DNA from: G963663365 sp963663365
GTDB lineage: Bacteria > Hinthialibacterota > Hinthialibacteria > Hinthialibacterales > G963663365
DNA: 64,000 bases
Direction: 5' to 3'
Assembly (NCBI GenBank): GCA_963663365.2
Contig: CAXXIH010000002.1
Span: 186,001 to 250,000 of the forward strand
Within the stretch, counting starts at the first letter, position 1; every line of letters begins with the position of its first letter. Made by a program: the position numbers and the translations under genes. This document shows positions 17,248 through 25,916 of the stretch, piece after piece. The notes under the pieces were generated by a model. That model was given only the letters and a program-made list of their open reading frames with translations, made no database searches and was not told where the DNA came from.

Positions 17248-18762
17248 ATGAAGCAGTTTACCACACCGGAAAAAACCGAAATGATTGCAACCGGCGAGGC
17301 TACAGCCATCATTCCCGTCAAAAAAGATGGTAAAGAGCTACCACCGATTACGGTGATCGGAACAGAATCAATTCGGAATTCATTTGACGATCTTTGCGTA
17401 ACTCAAGCCCTTAACGCCCGTCTTGCGCCCGGCGTGGAAAGTCTGGTTTTAAATCCGGACGCCCATACCGGATACGGCGCTCCTATAGGGAGCGTGATGA
17501 CTTCTGCATCGCACATTTACCCCGGTCCGGTGGGAGTGGACATTAAATGCTCGATGAGTCTATTGCAAATGGATTTGCCTGCGGATCAAGTTCAAGACAA
17601 AAAAACGCGGAGAGCATTAATCAATGCCATCTTGGAGCGTACGCCAACCGGCGCAGGCAAAGGCCAACGGAGTGTGCCCAAATCCCGGTTTATCCATCCA
17701 GAGGTTGGGAAGATTCTGATTACGGAAGGCGCTTCGAAAGCGGTTTGCCAGATGCTTGGCATACCGCACTCCTGGTCATCGCGCTGCGAAGATGGTGTAC
17801 ATTTGGGGCATGACAACACGTCCGACGCGCTTCGTAACCGTTTGGACATTTTGCTACATAGCGGCAGTATCACAAGGTTCGAAGATAAAATTCAACAATT
17901 GGGATCATACGGTGGCGGGAATCACTTCGGTGAATGCGAAATTGTTCATGTGGCCAATAACGATCATGCAAAGAATTGCGTCGAGACTTTTGAATTAAAA
18001 GATGGGCATATTGCTTTTCTCTCGCACTGCGGCTCCCGGGGATTCGGTCATGATTTGGCCTCAAAACAATTCAAAGTGCTCCAGGGGCATTTCAGAAAAT
18101 GGAATATTCCTTTCCCAGGTGGGGATCATCATATGGTCTACGCCCCTTTGGGAACTCCGGAAGCCAACGATTATTTGGACGACATGGCCTTAGGCGCCAA
18201 TTTTGCGACTATCAATCATCTTCTGATAAACGCGCTGGTGCTGGAAGCGTTTCAAGAGGTGCTTCCGGGAGTGCGAGGTAAATTGGTTTACTGCATTAGC
18301 CATAACATCGCGCGTAAGGAGATCGTCAATAATCAAGAGACATGGGTTATGCGTAAAGGAGCAACAAGAGCGTTTCCGGCCAATCATTTTGCGCTCAAGA
18401 AAACTCCATTTCACAAAACAGGCCACCCGATCCTGCTCCCCGGGAATCCTCAAGCCGGTTCTTCGGTTATGGTCGCGTGCCCAGACGCCGAGTTAAGCTG
18501 CTATAGTGTCAACCACGGGGCCGGAAGAGCGTTAGGCCGTAAACAAGCAAAAGAAATCCTCGATCAGAAACAAATCGACCAATCGTTTGACGATCAGGAT
18601 ATTCTCTACAATTGCCGGAATTATCCACGTGATGAGGCACCGGCCGCATATAAGGATTTCAATGAAGTTCTTCGTTCGGTTACGGGTGCGGGACTTGCCC
18701 AAGAGGTTGCACGCCTCAAAGCATGCTTTGTTATTAAAGATGAATCGAAAGCCGACGATTAG
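17248..18762 (+). CDS. rtcB: RtcB, 3'-phosphate/5'-hydroxyl RNA ligase
   Basis: This 504-residue GTP- and Mn-dependent ligase joins RNA 3'-phosphate or 2',3'-cyclic phosphate ends to 5'-OH ends. Visible metal and nucleotide residues are DAHTGYG near the N-terminus, GVDIKCSM (Cys101), GGNHFGE (His226), SHCGSRGFGH, CISHN, and the guanylylated His423 in YSVNHGAGRALGR. The length is longer than E. coli RtcB (about 408) and fits the longer bacterial branch. The start at 17248 has AAGGA seven bases upstream; an ATG 18 nt earlier would bury it. It follows the Y RNA and precedes rtcA by 54 bp, in the same operon. Confidence 0.97.
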   Translation: MKQFTTPEKTEMIATGEATAIIPVKKDGKELPPITVIGTESIRNSFDDLCVTQALNARLAPGVESLVLNPDAHTGYGAPIGSVMTSASHIYPGPVGVDIKCSMSLLQMDLPADQVQDKKTRRALINAILERTPTGAGKGQRSVPKSRFIHPEVGKILITEGASKAVCQMLGIPHSWSSRCEDGVHLGHDNTSDALRNRLDILLHSGSITRFEDKIQQLGSYGGGNHFGECEIVHVANNDHAKNCVETFELKDGHIAFLSHCGSRGFGHDLASKQFKVLQGHFRKWNIPFPGGDHHMVYAPLGTPEANDYLDDMALGANFATINHLLINALVLEAFQEVLPGVRGKLVYCISHNIARKEIVNNQETWVMRKGATRAFPANHFALKKTPFHKTGHPILLPGNPQAGSSVMVACPDAELSCYSVNHGAGRALGRKQAKEILDQKQIDQSFDDQDILYNCRNYPRDEAPAAYKDFNEVLRSVTGAGLAQEVARLKACFVIKDESKADD

Positions 18763-18816
18763 AATCGGTTTGGCACCGCCAGCGTCATTGCGGTTTTCGA
18801 TTTGTGGGGGAAAGAA

Positions 18817-19839
18817 ATGATTGAAATCAACGGTTCCAGCGGAGAGGGCGGTGGTCAAATCCTGCGATCATCATTGTCGCTTTCTGTGGTAACAGGAAAG
18901 CCTTTCCGGCTATTTAATCTTCGCGCCGGGCGGAGAAAACCGGGCCTTTTAAGACAGCATTTAACAGCGTTTGAGGCGGCAACGGCGATTTCCAATGCCG
19001 AAGTGAGAGGAAATAAAATCGGCTCAACCGAGATTGAATTTCATCCCGGAGGTATACAGCCGGGAGACTATACTTTTCAGGTTGGAACGGCAGGTAGCGC
19101 AACACTCGTGCTTCAAACGGTTCTGCCGCCATTGCTTATCGCACCAGGACCTTCAACACTGGTTGTCGAAGGAGGAACTCATAATCCTTGGGCGCCGCCC
19201 TATAACTTTTTGGCGAAGTGTTTTGTTCCCGTAGTCAACCGTATGGGTCCGCATGTAGACATGCATTTGGAAAAACACGGCTTCTATCCCGCCGGTGGTG
19301 GCAAAATTAAAGTTGAAATCAAGCCAACAGATAAACTCAAAGGCTTGGATTTATGCGAACGAGGAGCGAAGATATCGCAACTGGCCCGAGTAATCATCGC
19401 CAATCTTCCTCTGCATATTGCCGAACGGGAAATAGCAATAGCCAAAACCAAATTGAACTGGCCGGATTCTTGCCTGATTCTAGAAGAGATTCCCGATGCA
19501 AACGGACCCGGAAATCTAATCTCACTCGAAGTGGATTTTGAAAATATCACAGAGGTTTTCACCGGCTTTGGTGAAGTGAAAAGAAGAGCGGAACAAGTGG
19601 CGACCCACGCGATTCAATGTTACCAACGTTACTTGAGGTATCCGGCACCCGTGGGAGAATATTTGGCTGATCAATTGATGTTGCCCTTTGCGCTCGCGGG
19701 AAGCGGACAATATCGCTCTACGCGGCTAACAAAACACGCGTCCACCAATTTGGAGATTATTCACAAATTCCTGGATATTAAAATCACCGCAGATGACATG
19801 GAGCAGGATGGAGTATTATTGCGCTTCGATGTTCCATAA
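18817..19839 (+). CDS. rtcA: RtcA, RNA 3'-terminal phosphate cyclase
   Basis: This 340-residue enzyme converts RNA 3'-phosphate to 2',3'-cyclic phosphate through an adenylylated histidine. Family motifs seen are NGSSGEGGGQILRSSLSLS, GGTHNPWAPP, KHGFYPAGGG and GEYLADQLMLPFALAGSG. His307 in LTKHASTN is in the place of the catalytic His of the family. The start at 18817 has GGGGGAAAG immediately upstream; an earlier in-frame start at 18802 has none. It is the last gene of the rtcR-controlled operon. Repeat block 3 begins about 25 bp after its stop. Confidence 0.96.
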   Translation: MIEINGSSGEGGGQILRSSLSLSVVTGKPFRLFNLRAGRRKPGLLRQHLTAFEAATAISNAEVRGNKIGSTEIEFHPGGIQPGDYTFQVGTAGSATLVLQTVLPPLLIAPGPSTLVVEGGTHNPWAPPYNFLAKCFVPVVNRMGPHVDMHLEKHGFYPAGGGKIKVEIKPTDKLKGLDLCERGAKISQLARVIIANLPLHIAEREIAIAKTKLNWPDSCLILEEIPDANGPGNLISLEVDFENITEVFTGFGEVKRRAEQVATHAIQCYQRYLRYPAPVGEYLADQLMLPFALAGSGQYRSTRLTKHASTNLEIIHKFLDIKITADDMEQDGVLLRFDVP

Positions 19840-19861
19840 ATATCTCAGAAGGTTTCTAAGA

Positions 19862-20130
19862 AGTTGGTGGATGGCGGCGTGACCGCCGCCCGGGTACCCC
19901 GGTGGGCAAAATGCCTAACGGCGCCTGTGACCAGGCAGGACATGACGGCTAACGCCTCACGATTTCAAAGTGTGTACGAAGGATTAAATTGGTCAGCACC
20001 CTGCAAACAAATACATGTTTAGATTGGAATAACCAGCGGCCAGCGGAGAAGTTGCTCATGATTCAAAAAACAGACGCTCTCGCGATTATTTTCGTTCATA
20101 GGATTTTTTTTCGATATCGGCTCTAGAACA
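19862..20130. repeat. Composite intergenic repeat block 3 (convergent junction)
   Basis: Between rtcA and ald, tail to tail. Module A (about 19864-20010) has GTTGGTGGATGGCGGCGTGACC, GTACCCCGGTGGGCAAAATGCC (identical to block 2 over this part), CTCACGATTTC and GGTCAGCACCCTGCA. A degraded module D follows (ATACATGTTTAG, then CGGCTCTAGAA near 20119). Unlike blocks 1 and 2, it does not reach into the neighbouring stop codon. No coding frame is seen. Confidence 0.7.
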
Positions 20131-20135
20131 AAAAG

Positions 20136-21245
20136 TCATAGAAGTTCATCGAGTGGGGTGAAGGGCATATCGACGGCTTCGGCGACGGCGAGGTTCGTCA
20201 GTTTGCCTTTGTATGTGTTCACACCACAGGCAAGCGCACGGTCATCCACCAAAGCCTGGGGAACACCTTTCGATGCCAGATCCCGTACATAAGGATATGT
20301 GGAAGCGGTCAAAGCAAATGTTGATGTATTAGCCACAGCACCGGGCATATTGGTCACACAATAATGAATGACATCATCAAGTACATAAGTAGGATTGGAA
20401 TGTGTGGTGGGACGGCTTGTTTCGACACAGCCGCCCTGATCGATAGCCACATCCACAAGAACAGAGCCTCGGGGCATAGAAGCCACCATTTCCCGCGTGA
20501 CCAATCGTGGGGCACGGGCGCCACGAATCAATACGGTTCCGATCAGTAAATCGGTTATAGGTAAAGTCTCCCGCAAGGCATGAGGTGTATATTTCACGGT
20601 TGTCACATGAGGAAGAACGTCATCGATATAACGTAGCCGAGGAAGCGATATATCAAAAACCGTAACATCCGCTCCAAGGCCGACGGCGACTTTGGCGGCA
20701 TTCAACCCGGCCACGCCTCCACCTAAGACAACGACACGCGCAGAACGTACGCCGGGAACACCACCTAAGAGAATTCCACGTCCACCGGAGGCGCTTTCCA
20801 GGTATTTTGCGCCTTCTTGCACAGCCATCTTTCCGGCGACTTCGCTCATCGGTGTTAAAAGAGGCAGCGTGCCATCCTCCAACTCAACCGTCTCATAGCC
20901 GATGGCACACACACCGGACTCTAAAAGTCCCTTTGTCAATTCAGGCATGGGAGCAAGATGAAGGTAAGTGAAGAGAATGTGATCTTCATTAAGCATTTCG
21001 ACTTCAGAAGGCTGAGGTTCTTTTACCTTGACGATCATCTCCGCGGCATCAAAAATTTCTTTGGCAGTAGCCAATACCTTTGCACCGGCATCGGCATACT
21101 CATCATCCGTAAAGTTCGATCCCAATCCGGCATCATGCTCGATGAAGAGTTGATGACCATCCCCGGCAAGCTGATGCACATCGGCCGGAGTCATGCCGAC
21201 CCGGCATTCACTTTCTTTGATTTCACGCGGGATACCGATTTTCAT
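20136..21245 (-). CDS. ald: L-alanine dehydrogenase
   Basis: This 369-residue cytoplasmic NAD-dependent enzyme interconverts alanine with pyruvate and ammonia. It begins MKIGIPREIKESECRVGMTP, as the family does, has VKVKEPQ with the substrate-binding Lys, and FTYLHLAP with the catalytic His. The Rossmann motif is VVVLGGGVAGLNAAKVAVGLGA, followed by the C-terminal GGCVETSRPTTHSNPTY and NMPGAV segments. The length equals the family norm. The frame is open to 21350, but the ATG at 21245 has GGAGG eight bases before it. It stands alone, divergent from a sulfatase gene across about 400 bp. Confidence 0.96.
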   Translation of the reverse strand: MKIGIPREIKESECRVGMTPADVHQLAGDGHQLFIEHDAGLGSNFTDDEYADAGAKVLATAKEIFDAAEMIVKVKEPQPSEVEMLNEDHILFTYLHLAPMPELTKGLLESGVCAIGYETVELEDGTLPLLTPMSEVAGKMAVQEGAKYLESASGGRGILLGGVPGVRSARVVVLGGGVAGLNAAKVAVGLGADVTVFDISLPRLRYIDDVLPHVTTVKYTPHALRETLPITDLLIGTVLIRGARAPRLVTREMVASMPRGSVLVDVAIDQGGCVETSRPTTHSNPTYVLDDVIHYCVTNMPGAVANTSTFALTASTYPYVRDLASKGVPQALVDDRALACGVNTYKGKLTNLAVAEAVDMPFTPLDELL

Positions 21246-21650
21246 AACCTTAACCTCCAAACTGAATGAAGCACGTGAGAACGTATACGTATGTGTCTTC
21301 ATTCTCCATAGGTTATATGCCGAAATCGGGCGACAAGATAAGTATAACAAAACGCAGTATGAAATTCTCAGTCACAAAGAGGACGTGAGGTTGTACTTAT
21401 TTTAAAACCGGCAGAAGAATTTTGAGTGCGAAGAATATCTCCACAACTTCGAAGTCCATTGCTGCCACTATACGGTTCAAACGGCTGTAACCCGGTTTAT
21501 GAGACTCCCCAGCAAGTTCCATCTTACCATTCGCTTTATGTATTGTGAAAGGCACTGTCAATTGGCATATATCACCCGCTTTGCCTTTGTGTTATCATTG
21601 ATCAACGTTCACCAAATTCGGACAGTATTCTTTGGGGATGGAACGGACCT
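21246..21650. other. Divergent intergenic region between ald and sulfatase 1
   Basis: 405 bp with no convincing coding frame and none of the dispersed repeat modules. It must hold the promoters of ald (minus) and sulfatase 1 (plus). A TATACT at about 21340 on the minus strand is a possible ald -10, without a good -35. Nothing else recognisable was seen. Confidence 0.4.
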
Positions 21651-23225
21651 ATGGACAACAAGCAAATTGGCCGACGTACGGCACTTAAACAGTTATCGAC
21701 AATCGGGGCAGGCGGCGCATTCTTGTCTTCCGGTTTGATTCCAACTTCTTGGGGGCAATCCAAGACTGGAAAGCGCCCCAATATTCTTTTGATTTATAGT
21801 GACGATCACGCACGGCATGCAATCAGTGCCTATGGTTCCAAGATCAATCAAACACCGAATTTGGATCGTATTGCACAGGAAGGGGCGATTTTCCGCAACG
21901 CTTTTTGCGCCAATTCAATTTGTGCACCGGCCAGAGCCACGCTTTTAACCGGTCAGCATTCGCATATTAACGGGAAGAAAAACAACTTCGATAAACTGAA
22001 TCCGAATTACATCAACTTCCCTTCTCTGCTTCAAGAAAGCGGCTACGACACCGCACTCGTGGGAAAATGGCATATCCCGGAAACGCCGCGCGGTTTCGAC
22101 TATTGGGAGATTTTAGCCACCGGGCAGGGGCAATACTACAATCCCGATTTTAAAACGGCGGATAATTCCAAGCAGTACGAAGGCTATGTTACGGATATCA
22201 CGACCGATCTTGCTTTACAATGGCTTGATAGGCGCGATGAACAAGAAAATCCGTTCCTGCTGATGGTCCATCATAAAGCTCCGCACAGGACATGGATGCC
22301 AAGCCCCAAACACCTTTCACTTTATGACGATGTAACGATTCCGGAGCCGGATAATCTTTTCGACGATTACGTAACTCGTACCAGCGCGGCCCCAAAACAT
22401 GCCATGGGTATCGCCGAGCATTTGATGATGGCCTACGATCTTCAGTGTCCGATGGATGAAAGCGAAAAACACTACGCGGCCTGGAAACGTTTTATGGAAC
22501 GTATGACCGAAAGCCAGTTGGCAGCCTGGAATGCTTATTTTGAGCCGCGTAATGAGGCTTTTCGCAAAGCCAATCTTCAAGGGGAAGAACTTACACATTG
22601 GAAATATCAGCGATATATCAAAAATTACCTTCGCTGCATCGCTTCCATTGACGATAATGTGGGGCGTATTCTGGATTACTTGGAACATCAAGGACTCGCC
22701 GATAACACGATTGTTATCTATACATCCGACCAAGGTTTCTATTTGGGAGATCACGGGTGGTTTGACAAACGTTGGATGTACGAAGAATCCTTAACTTGTC
22801 CGCTGATGATGCGTTGGCCCGCACAGGTTCAATCAGGGACACAAATCGGCGAACTGGTGCAGAACATCGATTTTGCGCCGACTTTTACGGATCTTGCCAA
22901 TGTTTCGATTCCCGCAGAAATGCAGGGCGAAAGCCTTCTGCCCCTTTTGCGCGGTGAACATCCGGCAGACTGGCGGGAGAGTATTTATTACCGCTATTAC
23001 GAATCGCCATCAGAGCATATCGTACCCCGTCACTTTGGTGTGCGAACCGAGCGGTATAAGTTGATCCGGTATTTTGAAATCGATGAGTGGGAACTTTTCG
23101 ATTTGGAAAAAGATCCACGTGAAATGCATAACGTTTACGCCGATCCGGAGTATCAGGAGATTGGATTTAAATTAAAGAAAGAGCTTCAACGATTGCAGGA
23201 GTATTATAAGGATACGGGCCCGTGA
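21651..23225 (+). CDS. Tat-exported type I sulfatase 1
   Basis: This 524-residue sulfatase hydrolyses sulfate esters outside the cytoplasm. It has a twin-arginine signal (GRRTALKQL, hydrophobic run, cleavage near SWGQS), a metal-binding Asp pair in IYSDDH, and Cys91 in CAPARATLLTG. Cys91 is the residue converted to formylglycine (motif CxAxR here, CxPxR in most). KWHIP, HHKAPHR and SDQGFYLGDHG complete the metal and sulfate site. The sequence around the active site resembles the S1 subfamilies that act on GlcNAc-6-sulfate-type substrates, but that is a guess. A formylglycine-generating enzyme must come from elsewhere. Repeat block 4 starts at its stop. Confidence 0.93.
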   Translation: MDNKQIGRRTALKQLSTIGAGGAFLSSGLIPTSWGQSKTGKRPNILLIYSDDHARHAISAYGSKINQTPNLDRIAQEGAIFRNAFCANSICAPARATLLTGQHSHINGKKNNFDKLNPNYINFPSLLQESGYDTALVGKWHIPETPRGFDYWEILATGQGQYYNPDFKTADNSKQYEGYVTDITTDLALQWLDRRDEQENPFLLMVHHKAPHRTWMPSPKHLSLYDDVTIPEPDNLFDDYVTRTSAAPKHAMGIAEHLMMAYDLQCPMDESEKHYAAWKRFMERMTESQLAAWNAYFEPRNEAFRKANLQGEELTHWKYQRYIKNYLRCIASIDDNVGRILDYLEHQGLADNTIVIYTSDQGFYLGDHGWFDKRWMYEESLTCPLMMRWPAQVQSGTQIGELVQNIDFAPTFTDLANVSIPAEMQGESLLPLLRGEHPADWRESIYYRYYESPSEHIVPRHFGVRTERYKLIRYFEIDEWELFDLEKDPREMHNVYADPEYQEIGFKLKKELQRLQEYYKDTGP

Positions 23226-23640
23226 CCGCGGCGTGACCGCCGTGGATCCCGCCAAGGCGGGACTAACGCCGCCCGTCAGGGTACCCCTGCAGGCATGACG
23301 CCTACCGGCACACGATTTCGAGGTTTGGGTTAAAGATGTAGTTGGTCGGCACCCTGCACGCCGCCGTTGGCGGCGAGAAAGGAGAGAGTAGAGAGGTGAA
23401 AGTTGAAAGAAGGCGGGGTGGCTAATTATTTGAATCACGAAAACACGAAAGGGCAAAGAAGGGCACGAAGAGTGTGCGGAGTTGGGTGGATGGGAAAAGT
23501 CTTTGCAAAATGCGTCTCATTTCTGCGGCCCTTACAGGGCCGAAAGTTTTTGGGTTTATAACCCAGGGCGTCGCTACGCTCGCCCTGGGCTACAACCTTG
23601 TGTCCCTTCAGGACACGGCGTGGGTGTGTGAGGGAGTTGG
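23226..23640. repeat. Composite intergenic repeat block 4 (tandem junction)
   Basis: About 415 bp between two sulfatase genes on the same strand. Module A (about 23226-23360) has GCGGCGTGACCGCCG, CCCGCCAAGGCGGGA, CACGATTTC and GTCGGCACCCTGCA. It is followed by a CGCCGCC-GTT-GGCGGCG hairpin, module B (about 23430-23475, TTTGAATCACGAAAACACGAA) and module E with CCCAGGGCG...CGCCCTGGG. It is the only block in the window that does not lie between convergent genes, which may reflect insertion or later rearrangement. No coding frame is seen. Confidence 0.72.
23562..23589. repeat. CCCAGGGCG hairpin of repeat module E
   Basis: CCCAGGGCG and CGCCCTGGG form a perfect 9-bp stem with a 10-nt loop (TCGCTACGCT). 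A related but degenerate inverted repeat is found at about 4607-4670 in block 1, flanked there too by TTTCAGCGC / CAGGGC-type short repeats. It is mobile-like or structural; no function is known from the sequence. Confidence 0.55.
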
Positions 23641-23703
23641 TGGATGGCGGGGAAATATTTGTGTTAGGGTGAAATTGGCTACCGCCCCCGGAGCACAAAG
23701 AGA

Positions 23704-25050
23704 ATGAACCGGCGCAAGTTTATGAAATCGGTTGCGGGCAGCTCGGCGCTGATGCTTGCGCCTCAGTGGAGCCATGCGCAACCGCGGAGTCAACGTCCTC
23801 ATCCCAACATCATCATCATTTTGGCGGATGATTTGGGATACGGGGATCTAGGTTGTTACGGCAATCAAACCATCAAAACTCCGAACCTCGATCAACTGGC
23901 GGCCCAGGGCATCCGGTTTCTGGATTTTCATTCCAGTTGTCCGGTGTGCAGCCCGACGCGGGCCGGTCTCATGACCGGACGTTATCAGCAACGATGCAAT
24001 GTTCCCGAAGTGATTACAGCCCGACATCACCGGGACCATGGATTGCCGCTTTATGAAATCACGTTTGCCGAGCAGTTGCATCAATTGGGATATGTTACAG
24101 GCGTATTCGGTAAATGGCACTTGGGTTATGCTCCCCGTTTCAATCCCACCCGGCAAGGTTTCGATCAATTCCGGGGCTATGTCAGCGGGAATGTGGATTA
24201 TTTTTCGCATATCGATCAGACCGGGGTGGCGGACTGGTGGCACAATGCAGAACTTGAACCGGAAGATGGTTACAGCACGCATTTGATCACCGAGCACGCG
24301 GTAGGTTTTATTCAAGAAAACCGGGATAAACCATTTTGCCTCTACGTTGCGCATGAGGCGCCGCATTATCCCTATCAAGGGCCGGGGGATCGTGGGGAAA
24401 GAACGGCCGGGGGAGAATTTCCGACACAGGGCGGCCGGAAAGATGTCGACATTGCTTACAAAGAGATGGTGGAAACAATGGATCAAGGTGTGGGGAGGAT
24501 ACTGGAAGCGCTACGAGAAAATAAAATTGAGAAAGACACCTTCGTTTTCTTTTTTTCCGATAATGGTGCAACCAAACAAGGTTCCAACGGGAGTCTAAGA
24601 GGATTCAAAGGAAGTCTTTGGGAAGGTGGTCATCGGGTTCCGGCCATAGCCAGCTGGCCGGGTAAAATCGAAGCGGGACAGGTCACACATGAATTAGCAA
24701 TCAGTCTCGATCTATTCCCGACCGTTTTAGAAATAGCGGAAACTCCGGTTCCCGATGATCGGAGCATCGATGGAATCAGTTTGTGTTCCCTGTTTTTGAA
24801 AAACGAATCCATCGGTAAACGTACACTATTTTGGTCATTCAAGAATCAGCGCGCGGTCCGGGATGACAATTGGAAACTTGTAATTCCTGACAGAGAGGAC
24901 CGTAATTCGGGATTTCATCTATTCGATTTATCAAAAGATGTGGAAGAGAAAATTAATTTGGCGGAACATGAGCCGAAGTTGGTGAAGGACTTAATTCAAC
25001 GTCTTACGTCATGGGAAACTGATGTACAATTCATTCCCTTAGACCAGTGA
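23704..25050 (+). CDS. Tat-exported type I sulfatase 2
   Basis: This 448-residue sulfatase starts MNRRKFMKSVAGSSALML, a typical Tat signal with the cleavage region near SHAQP. The catalytic set is ADDLGYGDLG (metal Asps), Cys82 in CSPTRAGLMTG (formylglycine site), KWHLG, HEAPHYPY and SDNGATKQGSNG. This is the arylsulfatase A-like architecture common in marine and gut polysaccharide degraders. It follows sulfatase 1 on the same strand, but 478 bp of repeats lie between, so the two are probably transcribed separately. It converges on prepilin 4 with a 38-bp gap. The substrate is unknown. Confidence 0.94.
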   Translation: MNRRKFMKSVAGSSALMLAPQWSHAQPRSQRPHPNIIIILADDLGYGDLGCYGNQTIKTPNLDQLAAQGIRFLDFHSSCPVCSPTRAGLMTGRYQQRCNVPEVITARHHRDHGLPLYEITFAEQLHQLGYVTGVFGKWHLGYAPRFNPTRQGFDQFRGYVSGNVDYFSHIDQTGVADWWHNAELEPEDGYSTHLITEHAVGFIQENRDKPFCLYVAHEAPHYPYQGPGDRGERTAGGEFPTQGGRKDVDIAYKEMVETMDQGVGRILEALRENKIEKDTFVFFFSDNGATKQGSNGSLRGFKGSLWEGGHRVPAIASWPGKIEAGQVTHELAISLDLFPTVLEIAETPVPDDRSIDGISLCSLFLKNESIGKRTLFWSFKNQRAVRDDNWKLVIPDREDRNSGFHLFDLSKDVEEKINLAEHEPKLVKDLIQRLTSWETDVQFIPLDQ

Positions 25051-25088
25051 ATCCTGCAAATCCCGGATTTCGTCTTCAGAAAAAACAA

Positions 25089-25667
25089 CTAAAAGAGAGT
25101 TCCGCCGGGACCGAGATAGGCCAAAATTCCTCGGCTGCGCAATCCATTGGAAATTGCGAAGAAATTAACATAGCTCACATGCGCAAGGGACCAATCGAGC
25201 GCGGGGCCCGGGCTGCGGACGGTAAATAAATAAGATTTGCCATAGACATCCAATGTCTGTCCTGTGCGGCTGGCATCGTCATATACAAATCCGCCGTCCC
25301 AGATCGAATCCAGGCTGCTGTTGATCATTTGCGGATTTCCGGTTTGAAACGGATCAATCGGTATCGAACCAATATAGGCGACGGGAGTTGTGAGGGGATG
25401 ATAGCGATACGTGTGTTTTGCCCACCATTCTGTGCTTGCCCATAAATCTCCGCCCGGATATACGTTGTTGTCTAATTTGTACATTTCAAGAGAAGTGCCT
25501 AATGCACGCATATCCGAATATGCACGGGAAAGTTTTGCCTTGGATTGGGCATTTAGAAAATTGGGCACGGCGATGGCTGCAAGGATGCCAATAATAGCGA
25601 CGACGATAAGCAACTCAATTAATGTGAAACCAGAAAACCAAACATAGCCTGACCGTTTATATTCCAT
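25089..25667 (-). CDS. Type IV prepilin-like (pseudopilin) protein 4
   Basis: This 192-residue protein has leader MEYKRSGYVWFSG, then FTLIELLIVVAIIGILAA and AVPNFLNAQSKAK. The mature part has YHPLTTPVAYIGSIPIDPF, a SPGPALDW segment and C-terminal ISNGLRSRGIL. GAGG lies 7 nt before the ATG. The gene is tail to tail with sulfatase 2 and has the secreted protein gene upstream on the same strand; the terminator at 25828-25858 separates those two. Confidence 0.9.
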   Translation of the reverse strand: MEYKRSGYVWFSGFTLIELLIVVAIIGILAAIAVPNFLNAQSKAKLSRAYSDMRALGTSLEMYKLDNNVYPGGDLWASTEWWAKHTYRYHPLTTPVAYIGSIPIDPFQTGNPQMINSSLDSIWDGGFVYDDASRTGQTLDVYGKSYLFTVRSPGPALDWSLAHVSYVNFFAISNGLRSRGILAYLGPGGTLF

Positions 25668-25827
25668 CTCTTTACCTCACCATTTCCACCTCTGTATACG
25701 GCATTCTTGCACAGGACGGGCCTGTCCGGCAACCCATTTGAGGCCCTCCCTTGGTAGTCCTCCGGTCCAAACCGGTCCGATCCCCGGCGATGCCAGGGGA
25801 GTATCTGAGCCAGGCGATCAACAAGAA

Positions 25828-25858
25828 AAGGCCCCACACCTTAAGGGTATGGGGCCTT
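25828..25858 (-). terminator. Rho-independent terminator of the secreted-protein gene
   Basis: Read on the minus strand, AAGGCCCCATACC and GGTGTGGGGCCTT form a 13-bp stem (one G-T pair) with a 5-nt loop, followed by TTCTTG. It lies about 60 bp downstream of the stop of the secreted protein gene (25917-27089) and upstream of prepilin 4, so it ends that transcript. It is the best intrinsic terminator noticed in the window. Confidence 0.85.
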
Positions 25859-25916
25859 ATAACTGCTATTGATTTCACCAATTGCAACAGTTAATAGGTT
25901 AATTGCAGGGCTAGTT

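Noticed and set aside
23848..24486. A 212-codon minus-strand frame
   Set aside because: Antisense to sulfatase 2 over its catalytic region; composition typical of a shadow frame.
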